From DAMCZI01 sp032095175 (GTDB lineage: Bacteria > Bacillota > Clostridia > Clostridiales > Caloramatoraceae), in assembly GCA_032095175.1 (NCBI GenBank), contig DAMCZI010000002.1, forward strand, positions 124,001 through 188,000: a stretch of DNA of 64,000 nt, given 5' to 3'. The notes beneath the pieces are model-generated. The model did no database searches, was not told the origin of the DNA, and worked only from the letters and a program-made list of their open reading frames with translations. A program made the position numbers and the translations under genes. Of this stretch, positions 52,236 through 61,627 are shown piece after piece (within the stretch, counting starts at the first letter, position 1; each line of letters opens with the position of its first letter).

Positions 52236-53030
52236 ATGAAAAAAACTTTTAGAACTACTGTATTATCATTAGTCATGGTATGTCTATTAGGTGTTGTATC
52301 TGTTTATGCAGCAACTATAACCAATACCAAAATATATGGTAATGCTATCGGTGTAGATCAGGATGGCATTGAATGGAAAGCGGTTTCTAATCCTGGTTAT
52401 ACAAAAGTCACGAGTGATATTATATTGGAAAATGCAGTAACCAAAAGTACATCCAATGCAATAAGCTATGTCTATTATGGCATGGAATATAAGTATGATT
52501 CCGGACTAGTTTGGAATGAATATTACCAAGCATGGATTGGCTGTGTCAATATAGTAGCAAATTTTAGAGATCCTAACGTTCCCACGTATTTTTTTACAAG
52601 CAACGTAGATAATGATTATACTGTATATTCTGACCCATACCAAAAGAATATTCCAAAAGGTCATAATGCCTATATTATATCAGGGGTAGAAAACAATAAA
52701 TTAAATTTTACTTTAATAGATTCTGGTACTAAAGCTTCTCCATTATGGAAAAAAATATGGCAAGTATCTATACCAGTAAATAGCACACCTACTAATGCTA
52801 AAATAGCCCAAATTGCATCTATTGCATTTACATCAGATAATTATTCAGGAGTATACAATAAAAATGTTACCTTCGATAGAGTAAATGTATACAAAGGGAC
52901 TGCTCAGACACCATGGACTAATTCCATAATTTATGGAATCGCTAAAGGTACTGCCCCAAATACAACAGTCACATATACTAACCCAAACTCCAATTACAGC
53001 AAAGTTACAGTCAATTTAAATTGTCAATAG
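52236..53030 (+). CDS. Hypothetical secreted protein
   Basis: 264 residues. A signal peptide (TVLSLVMVCLLGVVSVYAAT) with an A-x-A type cleavage near 26, no membrane or anchoring segment after it. The mature part is Tyr/Asn/Thr-rich and beta-like (YVYYGMEYKYDSGLVWNEYY). AAGGGAG lies before the ATG and a terminator follows. Secreted soluble protein of unknown role. Confidence 0.7.
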   Translation: MKKTFRTTVLSLVMVCLLGVVSVYAATITNTKIYGNAIGVDQDGIEWKAVSNPGYTKVTSDIILENAVTKSTSNAISYVYYGMEYKYDSGLVWNEYYQAWIGCVNIVANFRDPNVPTYFFTSNVDNDYTVYSDPYQKNIPKGHNAYIISGVENNKLNFTLIDSGTKASPLWKKIWQVSIPVNSTPTNAKIAQIASIAFTSDNYSGVYNKNVTFDRVNVYKGTAQTPWTNSIIYGIAKGTAPNTTVTYTNPNSNYSKVTVNLNCQ

Positions 53031-53080
53031 TTTAAGTAAACATAGAGTATATAAATTAGGTATCTTATGAAAAAAACGTA

Positions 53081-53110
53081 GCCTCAGCTGCTTTAGCTGA
53101 GGCCTTTTTA
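53081..53110 (+). terminator. Terminator after the secreted protein gene
   Basis: GCCTCAGCT-GCTTT-AGCTGAGGC stem followed by CTTTTTAA. Confidence 0.85.
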
Positions 53111-53323
53111 AGGAGGATTTTTGCTATACTCTCTTAATATTTTTTTTATTATTTTACCCCCAAGGCAAGATATTTTTTATCTTGCCCCCAGTAATATACT
53201 GGATACCTTACTTTTATTTATAACTACAGAAATATTAATTTCTATCTTGTAGTTTATGAAGTAAAGAAGGCATGGGAGTAATATAAAAGTATCTGTATTA
53301 TAGTACCCTCCCTATGTTAAATA

Positions 53324-54856
53324 TTATTCCCACTCAATAGTTGCTGGTGGTTTTGATGTTATATCATAAACAACTCTGTTTATTCCCTTAACCTCATTTA
53401 CTATTCTTGATGAAATCTTTGCAAGTAAATCATATGGTATCCTGTACCAGTCTGAAGTCATTCCATCAACGCTTTCAACGGCTCTTATGGCAATTGCATG
53501 GGAGTAGGTTCTTTCATCGCCCATAACTCCAACGCTTCTTATGTCTGGAAGTACGGTGAAGTACTGCCAGATTGCCTTGTCTAGGCCTGCTTTCTTTACT
53601 TCGTCTCTTAATATATAATCTGTCTCTCTTAAAAGAGCAAGCTTATCTTCAGTTATTTCTCCTAGGATTCTTATTGCAAGTCCTGGTCCTGGGAATGGCT
53701 GCCTTGAAACAATCTCCTCTGAAATTCCAAGCTCTCTTCCTACTTCCCTTACTTCATCCTTAAAGAGCTCTCTTAATGGTTCTATAAGGCTGAATTGTAG
53801 GTCTTCTGGTAATCCTCCAACGTTGTGGTGGCTCTTTATGGTTGCTGAGGTTCCTGTTCCACTTTCAACAACGTCTGGGTAAATTGTTCCTTGAACTAGG
53901 AATTCTGCTCCCTCAAGCTTTCTTTCCTCTGCCTCAAATACTCTTATGAATTCCTCTCCAATTATCTTTCTCTTTCTTTCAGGGTCGCTTACTCCCTTAA
54001 GCTTTCCAAGAAATCTTTCACTTGCATCAACCATTACAAGGTTCATATCAAACCTTTCCTTGAAGGTTGAGTAAACTTCTTCTGCTTCATTTTTTCTTAA
54101 AAGACCATGGTCTACGAATACGCATGTAAGCTGCTTTCCTATTGCTCTATGAACTAAAACTGCAGCGACAGATGAATCAACTCCACCTGAAAGACCGCAT
54201 ATAACCTTTTTATCTCCAACAAGCTCTTTTATTTGCTTTATCTTTTCCTCTGTAAATGATGCCATACTCCAAGTTCCCTTAAGATCACATACCCTGTATA
54301 GGAAGTTTTCAAGCATCTTCTGTCCATACTGGCTGTGTCTTACCTCTGGATGGAACTGAACTCCATACATCTTAAGCTCATCATTTGCCATAGCTGCATT
54401 TGGGCAGTTAGCACTTGATGCAACAACCTTAAAGCCCTCTGGAAGTGTTGATATATGGTCTGTATGGCTCATCCAGCAAATGCTTTCCTCTGGTATGTCC
54501 TTAAATATAGGGCATGCTGTATCAAACTTTACTGCTGCAGTACCATACTCTCTAAGCTCTGCTCCCTCTACCTTTCCATCAAGGTGATATGCCATAAGCT
54601 GATCTCCATAGCATATACCAAGTATTGGTACACCAAGCTTGAATATCTCAGGTGATACTGCTGGGGCTCCCTCTTGGTAAACACTGTTTGGTCCGCCTGT
54701 GAATATTATTCCTGCTGGTTTTCTTTCAGCTATCTTTTCAATAGGGGTTGTATAGGGTATTATTTCACAGTAAACCTTAAGCTCTCTTACTCTTCTTGCA
54801 ATAAGCTGGTTGTACTGTCCTCCAAAATCTATAATCAATACAAGTTCTCTATCCAT
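53324..54856 (-). CDS. guaA: GMP synthase (glutamine-hydrolysing)
   Basis: 510 residues. Class I glutamine amidotransferase with Cys82 (GICYG) and HPEV (His169), then the ATP pyrophosphatase loop SGGVDS (223-228) and the C-terminal dimerisation domain ending KPPATIEWE. Converts XMP to GMP. Nine bases downstream of guaB, under the same riboswitch. Confidence 0.97.
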   Translation of the reverse strand: MDRELVLIIDFGGQYNQLIARRVRELKVYCEIIPYTTPIEKIAERKPAGIIFTGGPNSVYQEGAPAVSPEIFKLGVPILGICYGDQLMAYHLDGKVEGAELREYGTAAVKFDTACPIFKDIPEESICWMSHTDHISTLPEGFKVVASSANCPNAAMANDELKMYGVQFHPEVRHSQYGQKMLENFLYRVCDLKGTWSMASFTEEKIKQIKELVGDKKVICGLSGGVDSSVAAVLVHRAIGKQLTCVFVDHGLLRKNEAEEVYSTFKERFDMNLVMVDASERFLGKLKGVSDPERKRKIIGEEFIRVFEAEERKLEGAEFLVQGTIYPDVVESGTGTSATIKSHHNVGGLPEDLQFSLIEPLRELFKDEVREVGRELGISEEIVSRQPFPGPGLAIRILGEITEDKLALLRETDYILRDEVKKAGLDKAIWQYFTVLPDIRSVGVMGDERTYSHAIAIRAVESVDGMTSDWYRIPYDLLAKISSRIVNEVKGINRVVYDITSKPPATIEWE

Positions 54857-54865
54857 GATTTCCTC

Positions 54866-56320
54866 CTACATGTTAGTTGTATAGTTTGGTGCTTCTCTTG
54901 TAATGTGTATATCGTGTGGATGGCTTTCCTTTAATCCTGCTGATGTTTGAACAACAAATATAGCATTATTTTTCATTTCCTCTATTGTTGCTGCTCCACA
55001 GTATCCCATACCTGAACGAAGTCCACCCATTAGCTGATATATTGTATCAGCCGCTGCTCCCTTGTATGGAACTCTACCTTCAACACCCTCTGGTACAAGC
55101 TTCTTATTGTCCTCCTGGAAGTATCTATCTCTGCTTCCCTTCTGCATTGCACCAATTGAGCCCATTCCTCTATATACCTTAAATCTTCTTCCCTGATAAA
55201 GTTCTTCATCTCCAGGGCTTTCTTCACAGCCTGCAAATAGTGAACCTATCATAACTACAGAGCCTCCAGCTGCAATAGCCTTAACAAGGTCACCTGAGTA
55301 CTTTACTCCTCCATCAGCTATTACTGGAATGCCATACTTAGCTGCTTCCTCTGAACAGTCCATAACTGCTGTAAGCTGTGGTACTCCAACACCTGCAACT
55401 ACTCTTGTTGTACATATTGAACCAGGTCCTATTCCAACCTTTACGCAGTCAACTCCTGCCTCTATTAAAGCCCTTGTAGCTTCTGGTGTTGCAACGTTTC
55501 CACCTATAACCTGAAGTTCAGTATATTTGCTCTTTATTGTTTTAACTGCATTTAAAACTCCTGCTGAATGTCCATGAGCTGTATCAACAACTACAACGTC
55601 TACTCCTGCAGCAACTAGAGCATCTACTCTATCCATCATGTCCTTAGTTACTCCTACTGCAGCACCAGCAAGTAGTCTTCCCCTTGAATCCTTTGCTGAA
55701 TTTGGGAATTTAACTGCCTTTTCGATATCCTTTATTGTAATAAGTCCCTTAAGGTTGTATTCTTCATCAACAAGTGGAAGCTTTTCAATCTTGTATTTTC
55801 TAAGTATTTGTTCTGCTTCTAAAAGATTTGTACCAACAGCTGCTGTAACAAGGTTATCCTTTGTCATAACTTCTTTAATTTTTCTTGTAAAATCCTTTTC
55901 AAACCTTATATCCCTGTTTGTGATTATTCCAACGAGTTTTGTACCTACAACGATTGGAACTCCTGATATTCTATATTTTCCCATTAGCTTGTCAGCATCA
56001 TCTAGTGTATGTTCAGGAGTTAAATGAAATGGATCAGTAATTACGCCATGTTCTGATCTTTTAACCTTGTCAACCTCCATGGCCTGTTCTTCAATTGACA
56101 TGTTTTTGTGAATAACACCTATTCCACCTTCTCGTGCTATGGCAATTGCCATCTTAGCTTCAGTAACAGTATCCATACCTGCGCTTATAAGTGGAATATT
56201 AAGCTTTATCTTCTTTGTAAGATATGTTGAAAGATCAACATCCTTAGGAAGTACTGAAGACTCTTGTGGAACCAATAATACATCATCAAATGTGTAAGCT
56301 TGTTTTAAAATTCTACCCAT
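54866..56320 (-). CDS. guaB: IMP dehydrogenase
   Basis: 484 residues. N-terminal barrel, two CBS domains at about 95-205, catalytic Cys303 in GIGPGSICTTRV, and the flap region YQGRRFKVYRGMGS. Oxidises IMP to XMP with NAD, the first step to GMP. First gene of guaB-guaA; controlled by a guanine riboswitch in its leader. Confidence 0.97.
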   Translation of the reverse strand: MGRILKQAYTFDDVLLVPQESSVLPKDVDLSTYLTKKIKLNIPLISAGMDTVTEAKMAIAIAREGGIGVIHKNMSIEEQAMEVDKVKRSEHGVITDPFHLTPEHTLDDADKLMGKYRISGVPIVVGTKLVGIITNRDIRFEKDFTRKIKEVMTKDNLVTAAVGTNLLEAEQILRKYKIEKLPLVDEEYNLKGLITIKDIEKAVKFPNSAKDSRGRLLAGAAVGVTKDMMDRVDALVAAGVDVVVVDTAHGHSAGVLNAVKTIKSKYTELQVIGGNVATPEATRALIEAGVDCVKVGIGPGSICTTRVVAGVGVPQLTAVMDCSEEAAKYGIPVIADGGVKYSGDLVKAIAAGGSVVMIGSLFAGCEESPGDEELYQGRRFKVYRGMGSIGAMQKGSRDRYFQEDNKKLVPEGVEGRVPYKGAAADTIYQLMGGLRSGMGYCGAATIEEMKNNAIFVVQTSAGLKESHPHDIHITREAPNYTTNM

Positions 56321-56362
56321 TTTAAAATAATATCCTCCTATCTAATTCTAATACTATATAAC

Positions 56363-56404
56363 AAAAAATGCATATTGCACATCTTGAGTGAAGTGCAGTA
56401 TGCA
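56363..56404 (-). terminator. Riboswitch terminator before guaB
   Basis: TGCATA(C)TGCAC/GTGCAATATGCA stem followed by TTTTTTG on the minus strand. CACTTCACTCA in its 5' side is complementary to TGAGTGAGGTG at the end of the aptamer, giving the alternative anti-terminator fold. Confidence 0.8.
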
Positions 56405-56423
56405 GGTAACGCAAAAAACACCT

Positions 56424-56493
56424 CACTCATAGTCGGAAGTTAATGGCCTCCGGTAGATACTCCCAATCCTTATTACTGGGATTATATGAGTAA
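56424..56493 (-). promoter_or_regulatory. Guanine-class purine riboswitch (guaBA)
   Basis: ACTCATATAAT, GTATCTACCGG, CCATTAACTTCCGACTATGAGT on the minus strand. The C of GACTATG marks guanine specificity. P1 is ACTCAT/ATGAGT. Together with the pur leader it makes two guanine switches governing IMP synthesis and conversion. Confidence 0.93.
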
Positions 56494-56521
56494 GTATCCC
56501 TAATTTCGTTTATTTCTATGT

Positions 56522-56550
56522 ATTATAAACTTTCAATATATGAGTGTCAA
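56522..56550 (-). promoter_or_regulatory. Promoter of guaBA
   Basis: Minus strand TTGACA, 17 bp, TATAAT: a perfect sigma-A promoter, about 28 bp ahead of the aptamer. It lies inside the window between larC and guaB. Confidence 0.85.
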
Positions 56551-56566
56551 CATTTGTTGAATAATT

Positions 56567-57760
56567 TTATTCAATAAATTTATCTTCTGAAATTTTTCCT
56601 ATATTTCTGTAGACTTCCTTAAGCGGAATTTCCGTAGAAAGTGCAGCTTTTTTCACATCCTCAAACTCAGGAGATATATTTACTATTTTATCATTGTAGC
56701 TTGAAATTTTGAAATTTATTTTTCCAAAGCTTGTGTCAATGCTTTTAAATTTTCTGTCAAGCTCAGTTCTTTCTATATTAAACTTTCTTATTCCTATAGT
56801 TGTTGTTTCCCTAAACATTACTTCCTTTATGTTATCCTCAAGCTTAACAGGTGCAGTAATTGTAACAACTATTCCAGGTCTGTTTTTCTTCATATATACT
56901 GGGGATAAATAAACATCCTTAGCCCCTGCTTCATATAGTCTATCCATTAAGTAGCCATATATTTGTGGATTCATATCATCTATTGTGGCCTCAAGTATAC
57001 AGTTATCGCAAGCTTCCTCTTCAGCCATTATCACTCTAAGTACATTAGGTTTTTCAGTATCTCTCTTTCCACAACCATATCCAACCTTCTTTATCTTCAT
57101 AGGCGGCATTTTAGCTATATCTTCTGCTAAAGCTTTTATTATGGCTGCTCCTGTAGGAGTTGTAAGCTCGAACTGTCTTTCATCACAATAAACAGGTATA
57201 TCCTTAAGTATATTTAAGGTCGCAGGTGCAGGAACAGGTATTAAACCATGCTGGCATTTTACAAAGCCTGAACCTGTATTTATTGGTGAGGATATTATTC
57301 TATCTGGTTTTAGATAATCTATACAGATAGCAGTACCAACTATATCAACTATAGAATCTACTGCTCCAACCTCGTGGAAATGGACATCATATATACCCTT
57401 ACCATGAACCTTTGCCTCAGCCTCTGCTATTATTTTAAATATCTTTTTTGATATGTTTTTTACATTTTCATTAAGGGAGCTTTTGTCTATTAATCCCTCT
57501 ATATCAAACAGGTTTCTTCCATGATGATGATCCTCATGATCATGATGATGGTGTTCCTTCTCTATTAAATCAACATAAAAATCTGTTCCCTGTATTCCAT
57601 TCTTTATACTTTTCTTTATTCTTATCTCATACTCATCTGAAATTCCAAGGCTGTTTAAGCCATTTAAAAGCTGTTCCTCTGGAACTCCTATATCAAGAAG
57701 TGCCCCAACTGTCATATCTCCACTTATTCCTGAAAAGCAATCAAAATATAAGGTACTCAA
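56567..57760 (-). CDS. larC: Nickel-pincer cofactor biosynthesis protein LarC
   Basis: 397 residues. YFDCFSGISGDMTVGALLDIG is the LarC start and HFHEVGAVDSIVDIVGT its core; a His-rich stretch (69-81, HHHHDHEDHHH) probably binds nickel. LarC inserts Ni into the pincer nucleotide. In Lactobacillus plantarum it is made as two parts joined by frameshifting; here it is one continuous frame. Adjacent to larB. Confidence 0.92.
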   Translation of the reverse strand: MSTLYFDCFSGISGDMTVGALLDIGVPEEQLLNGLNSLGISDEYEIRIKKSIKNGIQGTDFYVDLIEKEHHHHDHEDHHHGRNLFDIEGLIDKSSLNENVKNISKKIFKIIAEAEAKVHGKGIYDVHFHEVGAVDSIVDIVGTAICIDYLKPDRIISSPINTGSGFVKCQHGLIPVPAPATLNILKDIPVYCDERQFELTTPTGAAIIKALAEDIAKMPPMKIKKVGYGCGKRDTEKPNVLRVIMAEEEACDNCILEATIDDMNPQIYGYLMDRLYEAGAKDVYLSPVYMKKNRPGIVVTITAPVKLEDNIKEVMFRETTTIGIRKFNIERTELDRKFKSIDTSFGKINFKISSYNDKIVNISPEFEDVKKAALSTEIPLKEVYRNIGKISEDKFIE

Positions 57761-58525
57761 TTATATATCCTCCCTTACTGTAAAGCCTTTGTTTATCTGT
57801 GATGCAAGATAGCCTGCTCCAAATCCATTATCTATATTTACAACACCGATTCCTGCTGCACAGGAATTTAGCATGGTAAGAAGTGCTGATAACCCCTTGA
57901 AGTTTGCACCATATCCAACACTTGTTGGAACTGCTATAACCGGAACATCAACAAGCCCTGCAACAACTGAGGCTAATGCTCCTTCCATTCCTGCTACAGC
58001 AACAACTACATTTGCACTTTTTATTCTATCCATATTTGAAAGAAGTCTGTGTATGCCTGCAACACCAACATCATAAATTCTATCAACATTGTTTCCAAAA
58101 ACCTCACAGGTTATAGCTGTTTCCTCTGCAACAGGAATGTCCGCAGTTCCACCTGTTACAACCGCAATTTTTCCTACCTTTTTTATGTCCTTTGAGTTTA
58201 CAACACAAATTTTTGCAGTCTTATGATATGCAACCTTGTCTGTAACCTCAAGAATGGCTTCATAGATTTTTTCATCTACCCTTGTTGCAAGTATATTTGC
58301 ATCTCTTTTAAGCATATCTGAAACTATACCTTTTAAATGTTCTCTTTCCTTACCCTGACAGTATATAACCTCAGGGTATCCTGATCTTATGCCTCTGTGA
58401 TAATCAAGCTTTGCATAATCTAAATCTCTGTAGGGAAGATCCTTTAAGTATTCAACTGCTTCATCTACGCTTTTATTACCATTTTTAACTCCCTCAAGGA
58501 GCTTTACAAGTTCTTCTCTATTCAT
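57761..58525 (-). CDS. larB: Pyridinium-3,5-biscarboxylate synthase LarB
   Basis: 254 residues. C-terminal half resembles PurE: VVTGGTADIPVAEE, DVGVAGIHRLL and VAVAGMEGALASVVAGL. The family carboxylates and hydrolyses nicotinic acid adenine dinucleotide in the first step of Ni-pincer cofactor synthesis. Overlaps the larE end by eight bases. Confidence 0.92.
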   Translation of the reverse strand: MNREELVKLLEGVKNGNKSVDEAVEYLKDLPYRDLDYAKLDYHRGIRSGYPEVIYCQGKEREHLKGIVSDMLKRDANILATRVDEKIYEAILEVTDKVAYHKTAKICVVNSKDIKKVGKIAVVTGGTADIPVAEETAITCEVFGNNVDRIYDVGVAGIHRLLSNMDRIKSANVVVAVAGMEGALASVVAGLVDVPVIAVPTSVGYGANFKGLSALLTMLNSCAAGIGVVNIDNGFGAGYLASQINKGFTVREDI

Positions 58526-59333
58526 TTCTTACCTCCAGATTCATGCTTCCTGTTTTGTAGCCTGATAAGTCCAGACTTACATAGTTAAAGCCTATCTCCT
58601 TGAGCTTATAATCAACATCCTTCATAAAATCCATGTTGAAGAATTTAGGTATTTCATTCTTTTCAACCTCAATCCTTGCAAGAGCTCCATGACATCTTAC
58701 CCTTATATTTTTTATCCCCTTTGACATAAGATATATCTCAGCCATGTCTATCATTTTAAGCTTTTCTTGATTTATAATCTCTCCATAGGGTATTCTTGTA
58801 GCTAGACAAGCAAAGGCTGGCTTTTTATATACCTCAAGTCCCATTTCCCTGGCAAGTTCCCTAATCTCAAGCTTTGTAAGCCCAGCCATAAGAAGTGGAC
58901 TTTTAATTCCAAGCTCACTAACTGCCTTAAGTCCTGGTCTATAGTCACCTGTATCATCTGCATTAGTTCCATCAACAACATATGACATTCCTGCACTCTC
59001 AGCATAATTCAGTATTTTTGAAAAAACTGTTTTTTTGCAGAGGTAGCATCTGTTTACAGGGTTCATTTCAAATCCAGGAACCTCTTCTATTGGATTAAAG
59101 CTCATCCTTACGTGCTCAACTCCAAGGTCTGCTGCAAATTTCGTTGCTTCGTCCTCCTCCCATGAAGGATAAATATAAGCTACTGCAGTTGCAGCACATA
59201 CTCTATTCCCTAAAACATCCTTTGCAACCTTAAGCAGAAATGTGCTGTCAACTCCTCCAGAAAATGCAACAACCACACTTCCCATTTCTGCAAGTATATT
59301 TTTAAGTTTATCAAGCTTATCATGTATATTCAT
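58518..59333 (-). CDS. larE: Sulfur transferase LarE
   Basis: 271 residues from ATG 59333, which has GGTGA spacing; an upstream ATG at 59348 is possible. ATP-PPase loop AFSGGVDST, then NRCYLCKK and KPAFACLATRIPYGE. From the chosen start, that last Cys is residue 176, the same number as the sacrificial Cys of the Lactobacillus plantarum enzyme. LarE donates sulfur to the pincer cofactor. First gene of larE-larB-larC. No larA is in the window. Confidence 0.92.
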   Translation of the reverse strand: MNIHDKLDKLKNILAEMGSVVVAFSGGVDSTFLLKVAKDVLGNRVCAATAVAYIYPSWEEDEATKFAADLGVEHVRMSFNPIEEVPGFEMNPVNRCYLCKKTVFSKILNYAESAGMSYVVDGTNADDTGDYRPGLKAVSELGIKSPLLMAGLTKLEIRELAREMGLEVYKKPAFACLATRIPYGEIINQEKLKMIDMAEIYLMSKGIKNIRVRCHGALARIEVEKNEIPKFFNMDFMKDVDYKLKEIGFNYVSLDLSGYKTGSMNLEVRNE

Positions 59334-59515
59334 AATATCACCATCCACCTGTTATCCCTTGTATTAAAAATATTATACTATATATAGCGGTCATAGTCAC
59401 ATAGGTTCACTAAAAAAGGTTACAAAAGAATAATATCTAATCAAGTAACTTTCATAAAATTACCAATAAAGGTTATATTATCTCAAATATCTCATAATTT
59501 AGGCATCTGCAACTC

Positions 59516-59544
59516 TTGACACCTTATGTTTTAAGTGCTAAACT
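59516..59544 (+). promoter_or_regulatory. Promoter of the T-box transcript
   Basis: TTGACA, 17 bp, TAAACT, followed about 30 bp later by the T-box. Confidence 0.75.
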
Positions 59545-59574
59545 AATGAAAATAATTTATTCAAAAACAATGAT

Positions 59575-59824
59575 AGGGAGAAGTATTTGCAGAGGTTAGT
59601 ATAAGCGAGTTGGTGGTAGTGTGAGACCAATACGAGAGCTGCATTGAATAACACCCTTGAGTTTCCAGCCGAAATCTTATGAAAGTAGACCTGGACGGAG
59701 CCGAACCGTTATATCCCGGACAGTATCGATTTATTCTGTACTGATAAAGCGAGTTTTATACTAATTGGAGTGGTACCGCGGAAGTAACCCTTTCGTCTCC
59801 CTAATGGAGGCGAAGGGTTTTTTT
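59575..59824 (+). promoter_or_regulatory. T-box riboswitch, specifier AAC (Asn)
   Basis: AGAAGTATTTGC begins stem I, TTGAATAACACCCTTGAG its 3' side; by alignment with glyQS (GAA-A-GGC-A) the specifier is AAC at 59650-59652, asparagine. TGGTACCGCG at 59771-59780 is the antiterminator's tRNA-binding bulge; the terminator is AACCCTTTCGTCTCC/GGAGGCGAAGGGTT plus T-run (59785-59824). Uncharged tRNA-Asn should turn on the GNAT gene. Confidence 0.9.
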
Positions 59825-59872
59825 ATATTTAAAAGGATGGCCATCCTTAAAAATTAATTAGGAGATGATATT

Positions 59873-60658
59873 ATGCTTAGAAAATTAGATAAAACGTTTG
59901 AATACTCATTACTTCTATTTTTGAAAAGGAATCCTGAGATAAACCTTTTTATAATCGGTGATATTGAAAACTTTGGCTTTGATAAAGATTTTCAGGATGT
60001 ATGGGCAGAATATAACGATGAAGGCGAATATGTTGCTGTACTCTTAAGATATAGAACCCATTTCGTATTCTACTCTGATAGCTTGGATTATGATATTGAT
60101 GGTTTCTCAACTATCATTAAAAGTTATAAAGAAAGTACAGATATATCAGGCGAGGCATCAGTTATAAAACCACTATTGGATAGGCTTAAATGGACAAAGA
60201 CAAGAGAACAGTACTTTGCAAAATTAAACAAGGATAAGTTTATTTTTGACGATAAAGAAGATACGGTCATAAAAGCAGAAATAGAAGATGCTAAAGGAAT
60301 ATATGCTTTAAGACAGCATATAGATGAGTTCGAGGATTTCAAGACTTCCCTTGAATCCATAAGGGAATCCCTTTTCGAAGGTGGAAGCAGGACTTACATT
60401 ATAAAAGACAAGGAAAGAGTTGTTTCTTCAGCATCAACATCTGCAGAAAACAGTATATTAGCTATGGTAGTTAGTGTTATGACTCACCCAAACTATAGAA
60501 AAAAAGGGCTTGCTTCAATATGTGTATCACAAATATGCCATGAATTAATCTCTGAAGACAAAGGGTTATGTCTCTTCTATGACAACCCTAAGGCAGGAAG
60601 CATTTATAAGAAAATTGGGTTTGAGGATATAGGGAAGTGGATTACAGCTATATTTTAA
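59873..60658 (+). CDS. GNAT acetyltransferase under T-box control
   Basis: 261 residues with AGGAGATG upstream. The C-terminal half has MVVSVMTHPNYRKKGLASICVSQICHEL (motif A) and FYDNPKAGSIYKKIGFED, the FR47-like GNAT form. The N-terminal half (residues 1-130) is less typical. Being the only gene behind an Asn T-box suggests a role tied to asparagine or tRNA-Asn charging, for example amino-acid acetylation; this is inference. Confidence 0.8.
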   Translation: MLRKLDKTFEYSLLLFLKRNPEINLFIIGDIENFGFDKDFQDVWAEYNDEGEYVAVLLRYRTHFVFYSDSLDYDIDGFSTIIKSYKESTDISGEASVIKPLLDRLKWTKTREQYFAKLNKDKFIFDDKEDTVIKAEIEDAKGIYALRQHIDEFEDFKTSLESIRESLFEGGSRTYIIKDKERVVSSASTSAENSILAMVVSVMTHPNYRKKGLASICVSQICHELISEDKGLCLFYDNPKAGSIYKKIGFEDIGKWITAIF

Positions 60659-60663
60659 AATTA

Positions 60664-60823
60664 AGGCGTATTAAAGGAAATAACAAGTCAAAGATTTTGA
60701 GGATATTTTGCGTCAGACGAGGAAATGAAAGCTCAAGCTAGTTGGGCTAACTTGAGCTTTCATTGACGAAGTATGACACAAAATAGACCAAAATATTGAC
60801 TTGTTATTTCCTTTAATACGCCT
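60664..60823. mobile_element. MITE-like foldback element A, copy 3
   Basis: 160 bp, TAA on both sides. Both arms differ from the other copies by matching changes (TTAAAGGAAATAAC and GTTATTTCCTTTAA against AAAGAAAATAAC/GTTATTTTCTTT), so the hairpin stays paired. Six bases past the GNAT stop. Confidence 0.88.
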
Positions 60824-61007
60824 AAGGTCATTCATTTAAGTGAAATTCTACTGTATTAATCGCACTAAAGATTTGACATAGAGCATTGTGCAATTAATGA
60901 ATAAAGGAATATTATTTTGCATAAATGTTTAGGGTCAAGCAATGTAGAATCATTTGTGCCAAACATATAGATGAATTGAAAAGAAATTACCTGGTAACTA
61001 AATGAAA

Positions 61008-61055
61008 TGTTCGTTGAGGCATTGGTTTAGATGATATAAACGGACTCAACGAACA
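61008..61055 (-). terminator. Hairpin past the 61.1-kb membrane protein gene
   Basis: GTTCGTTGAG/CTCAACGAAC arms with a 26-base loop; no strong T-run, so terminator function is uncertain. Confidence 0.45.
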
Positions 61056-61086
61056 AATTCCATTTTTTATAGAATTAACCTATACT

Positions 61087-61506
61087 CTATTTGCTTACCT
61101 TATTCCAATCCCATCTATTTTTTTCAGCTTGTGCCTGTTTTTTACTTGTTATTTTTTGTATGCTCTTATATAGAAAAAAGTATATAATTAAAGATAAATA
61201 GCCAATTATAGCAGAAATATAGAATGTGCTTCTCTTATATCCAAGTTCTCGTTTTAGCTGTGTCACCCATTCTGGATCCATATTCTTTGATTCCAATAAT
61301 TGATATAAAATTGACTTAATATCATATCCCGCTCCTATAACAAGTGTAGAACACAATAAAGCTATGATTATAATTATCACTGCTAGTGCAGCTTTGTATC
61401 CCTTGTCTCCCAATTTATAGCGCAAAACAGCATTTTTTAATATAACTGCTGTACTTATTGCAGCTAAAATCAAGCCACTAATTACAATAATTGAACCTTC
61501 ATTCAT
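61087..61506 (-). CDS. Hypothetical membrane protein
   Basis: 139 residues from ATG 61506 (AAAGGTGG nine bases upstream); an ATG at 61563 has no site. Three transmembrane helices: IIVISGLILAAISTAVIL, AALAVIIIIIALLCSTLVIG and FYISAIIGYLSLIIYFFLY, and a basic C-terminal tail. No family recognised. Confidence 0.6.
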   Translation of the reverse strand: MNEGSIIVISGLILAAISTAVILKNAVLRYKLGDKGYKAALAVIIIIIALLCSTLVIGAGYDIKSILYQLLESKNMDPEWVTQLKRELGYKRSTFYISAIIGYLSLIIYFFLYKSIQKITSKKQAQAEKNRWDWNKVSK

Positions 61507-61627
61507 CCCAAACAGCCACCTTTCTACATTTGCTTTTTGGTAATTATTATTTATTTTATACATATATTATCACTATATACTCATATTGTAAATAAAGCGA
61601 GCTATTTTTTACATTTATATCACAAAA

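Noticed and set aside
53164..53320. Further hairpins downstream of guaA as riboswitches
   Set aside because: GGCAAGATA/TATCTTGCC and AACTACA/TGTAGTT stems are present but resemble ordinary 3' hairpins; no conserved aptamer is seen.
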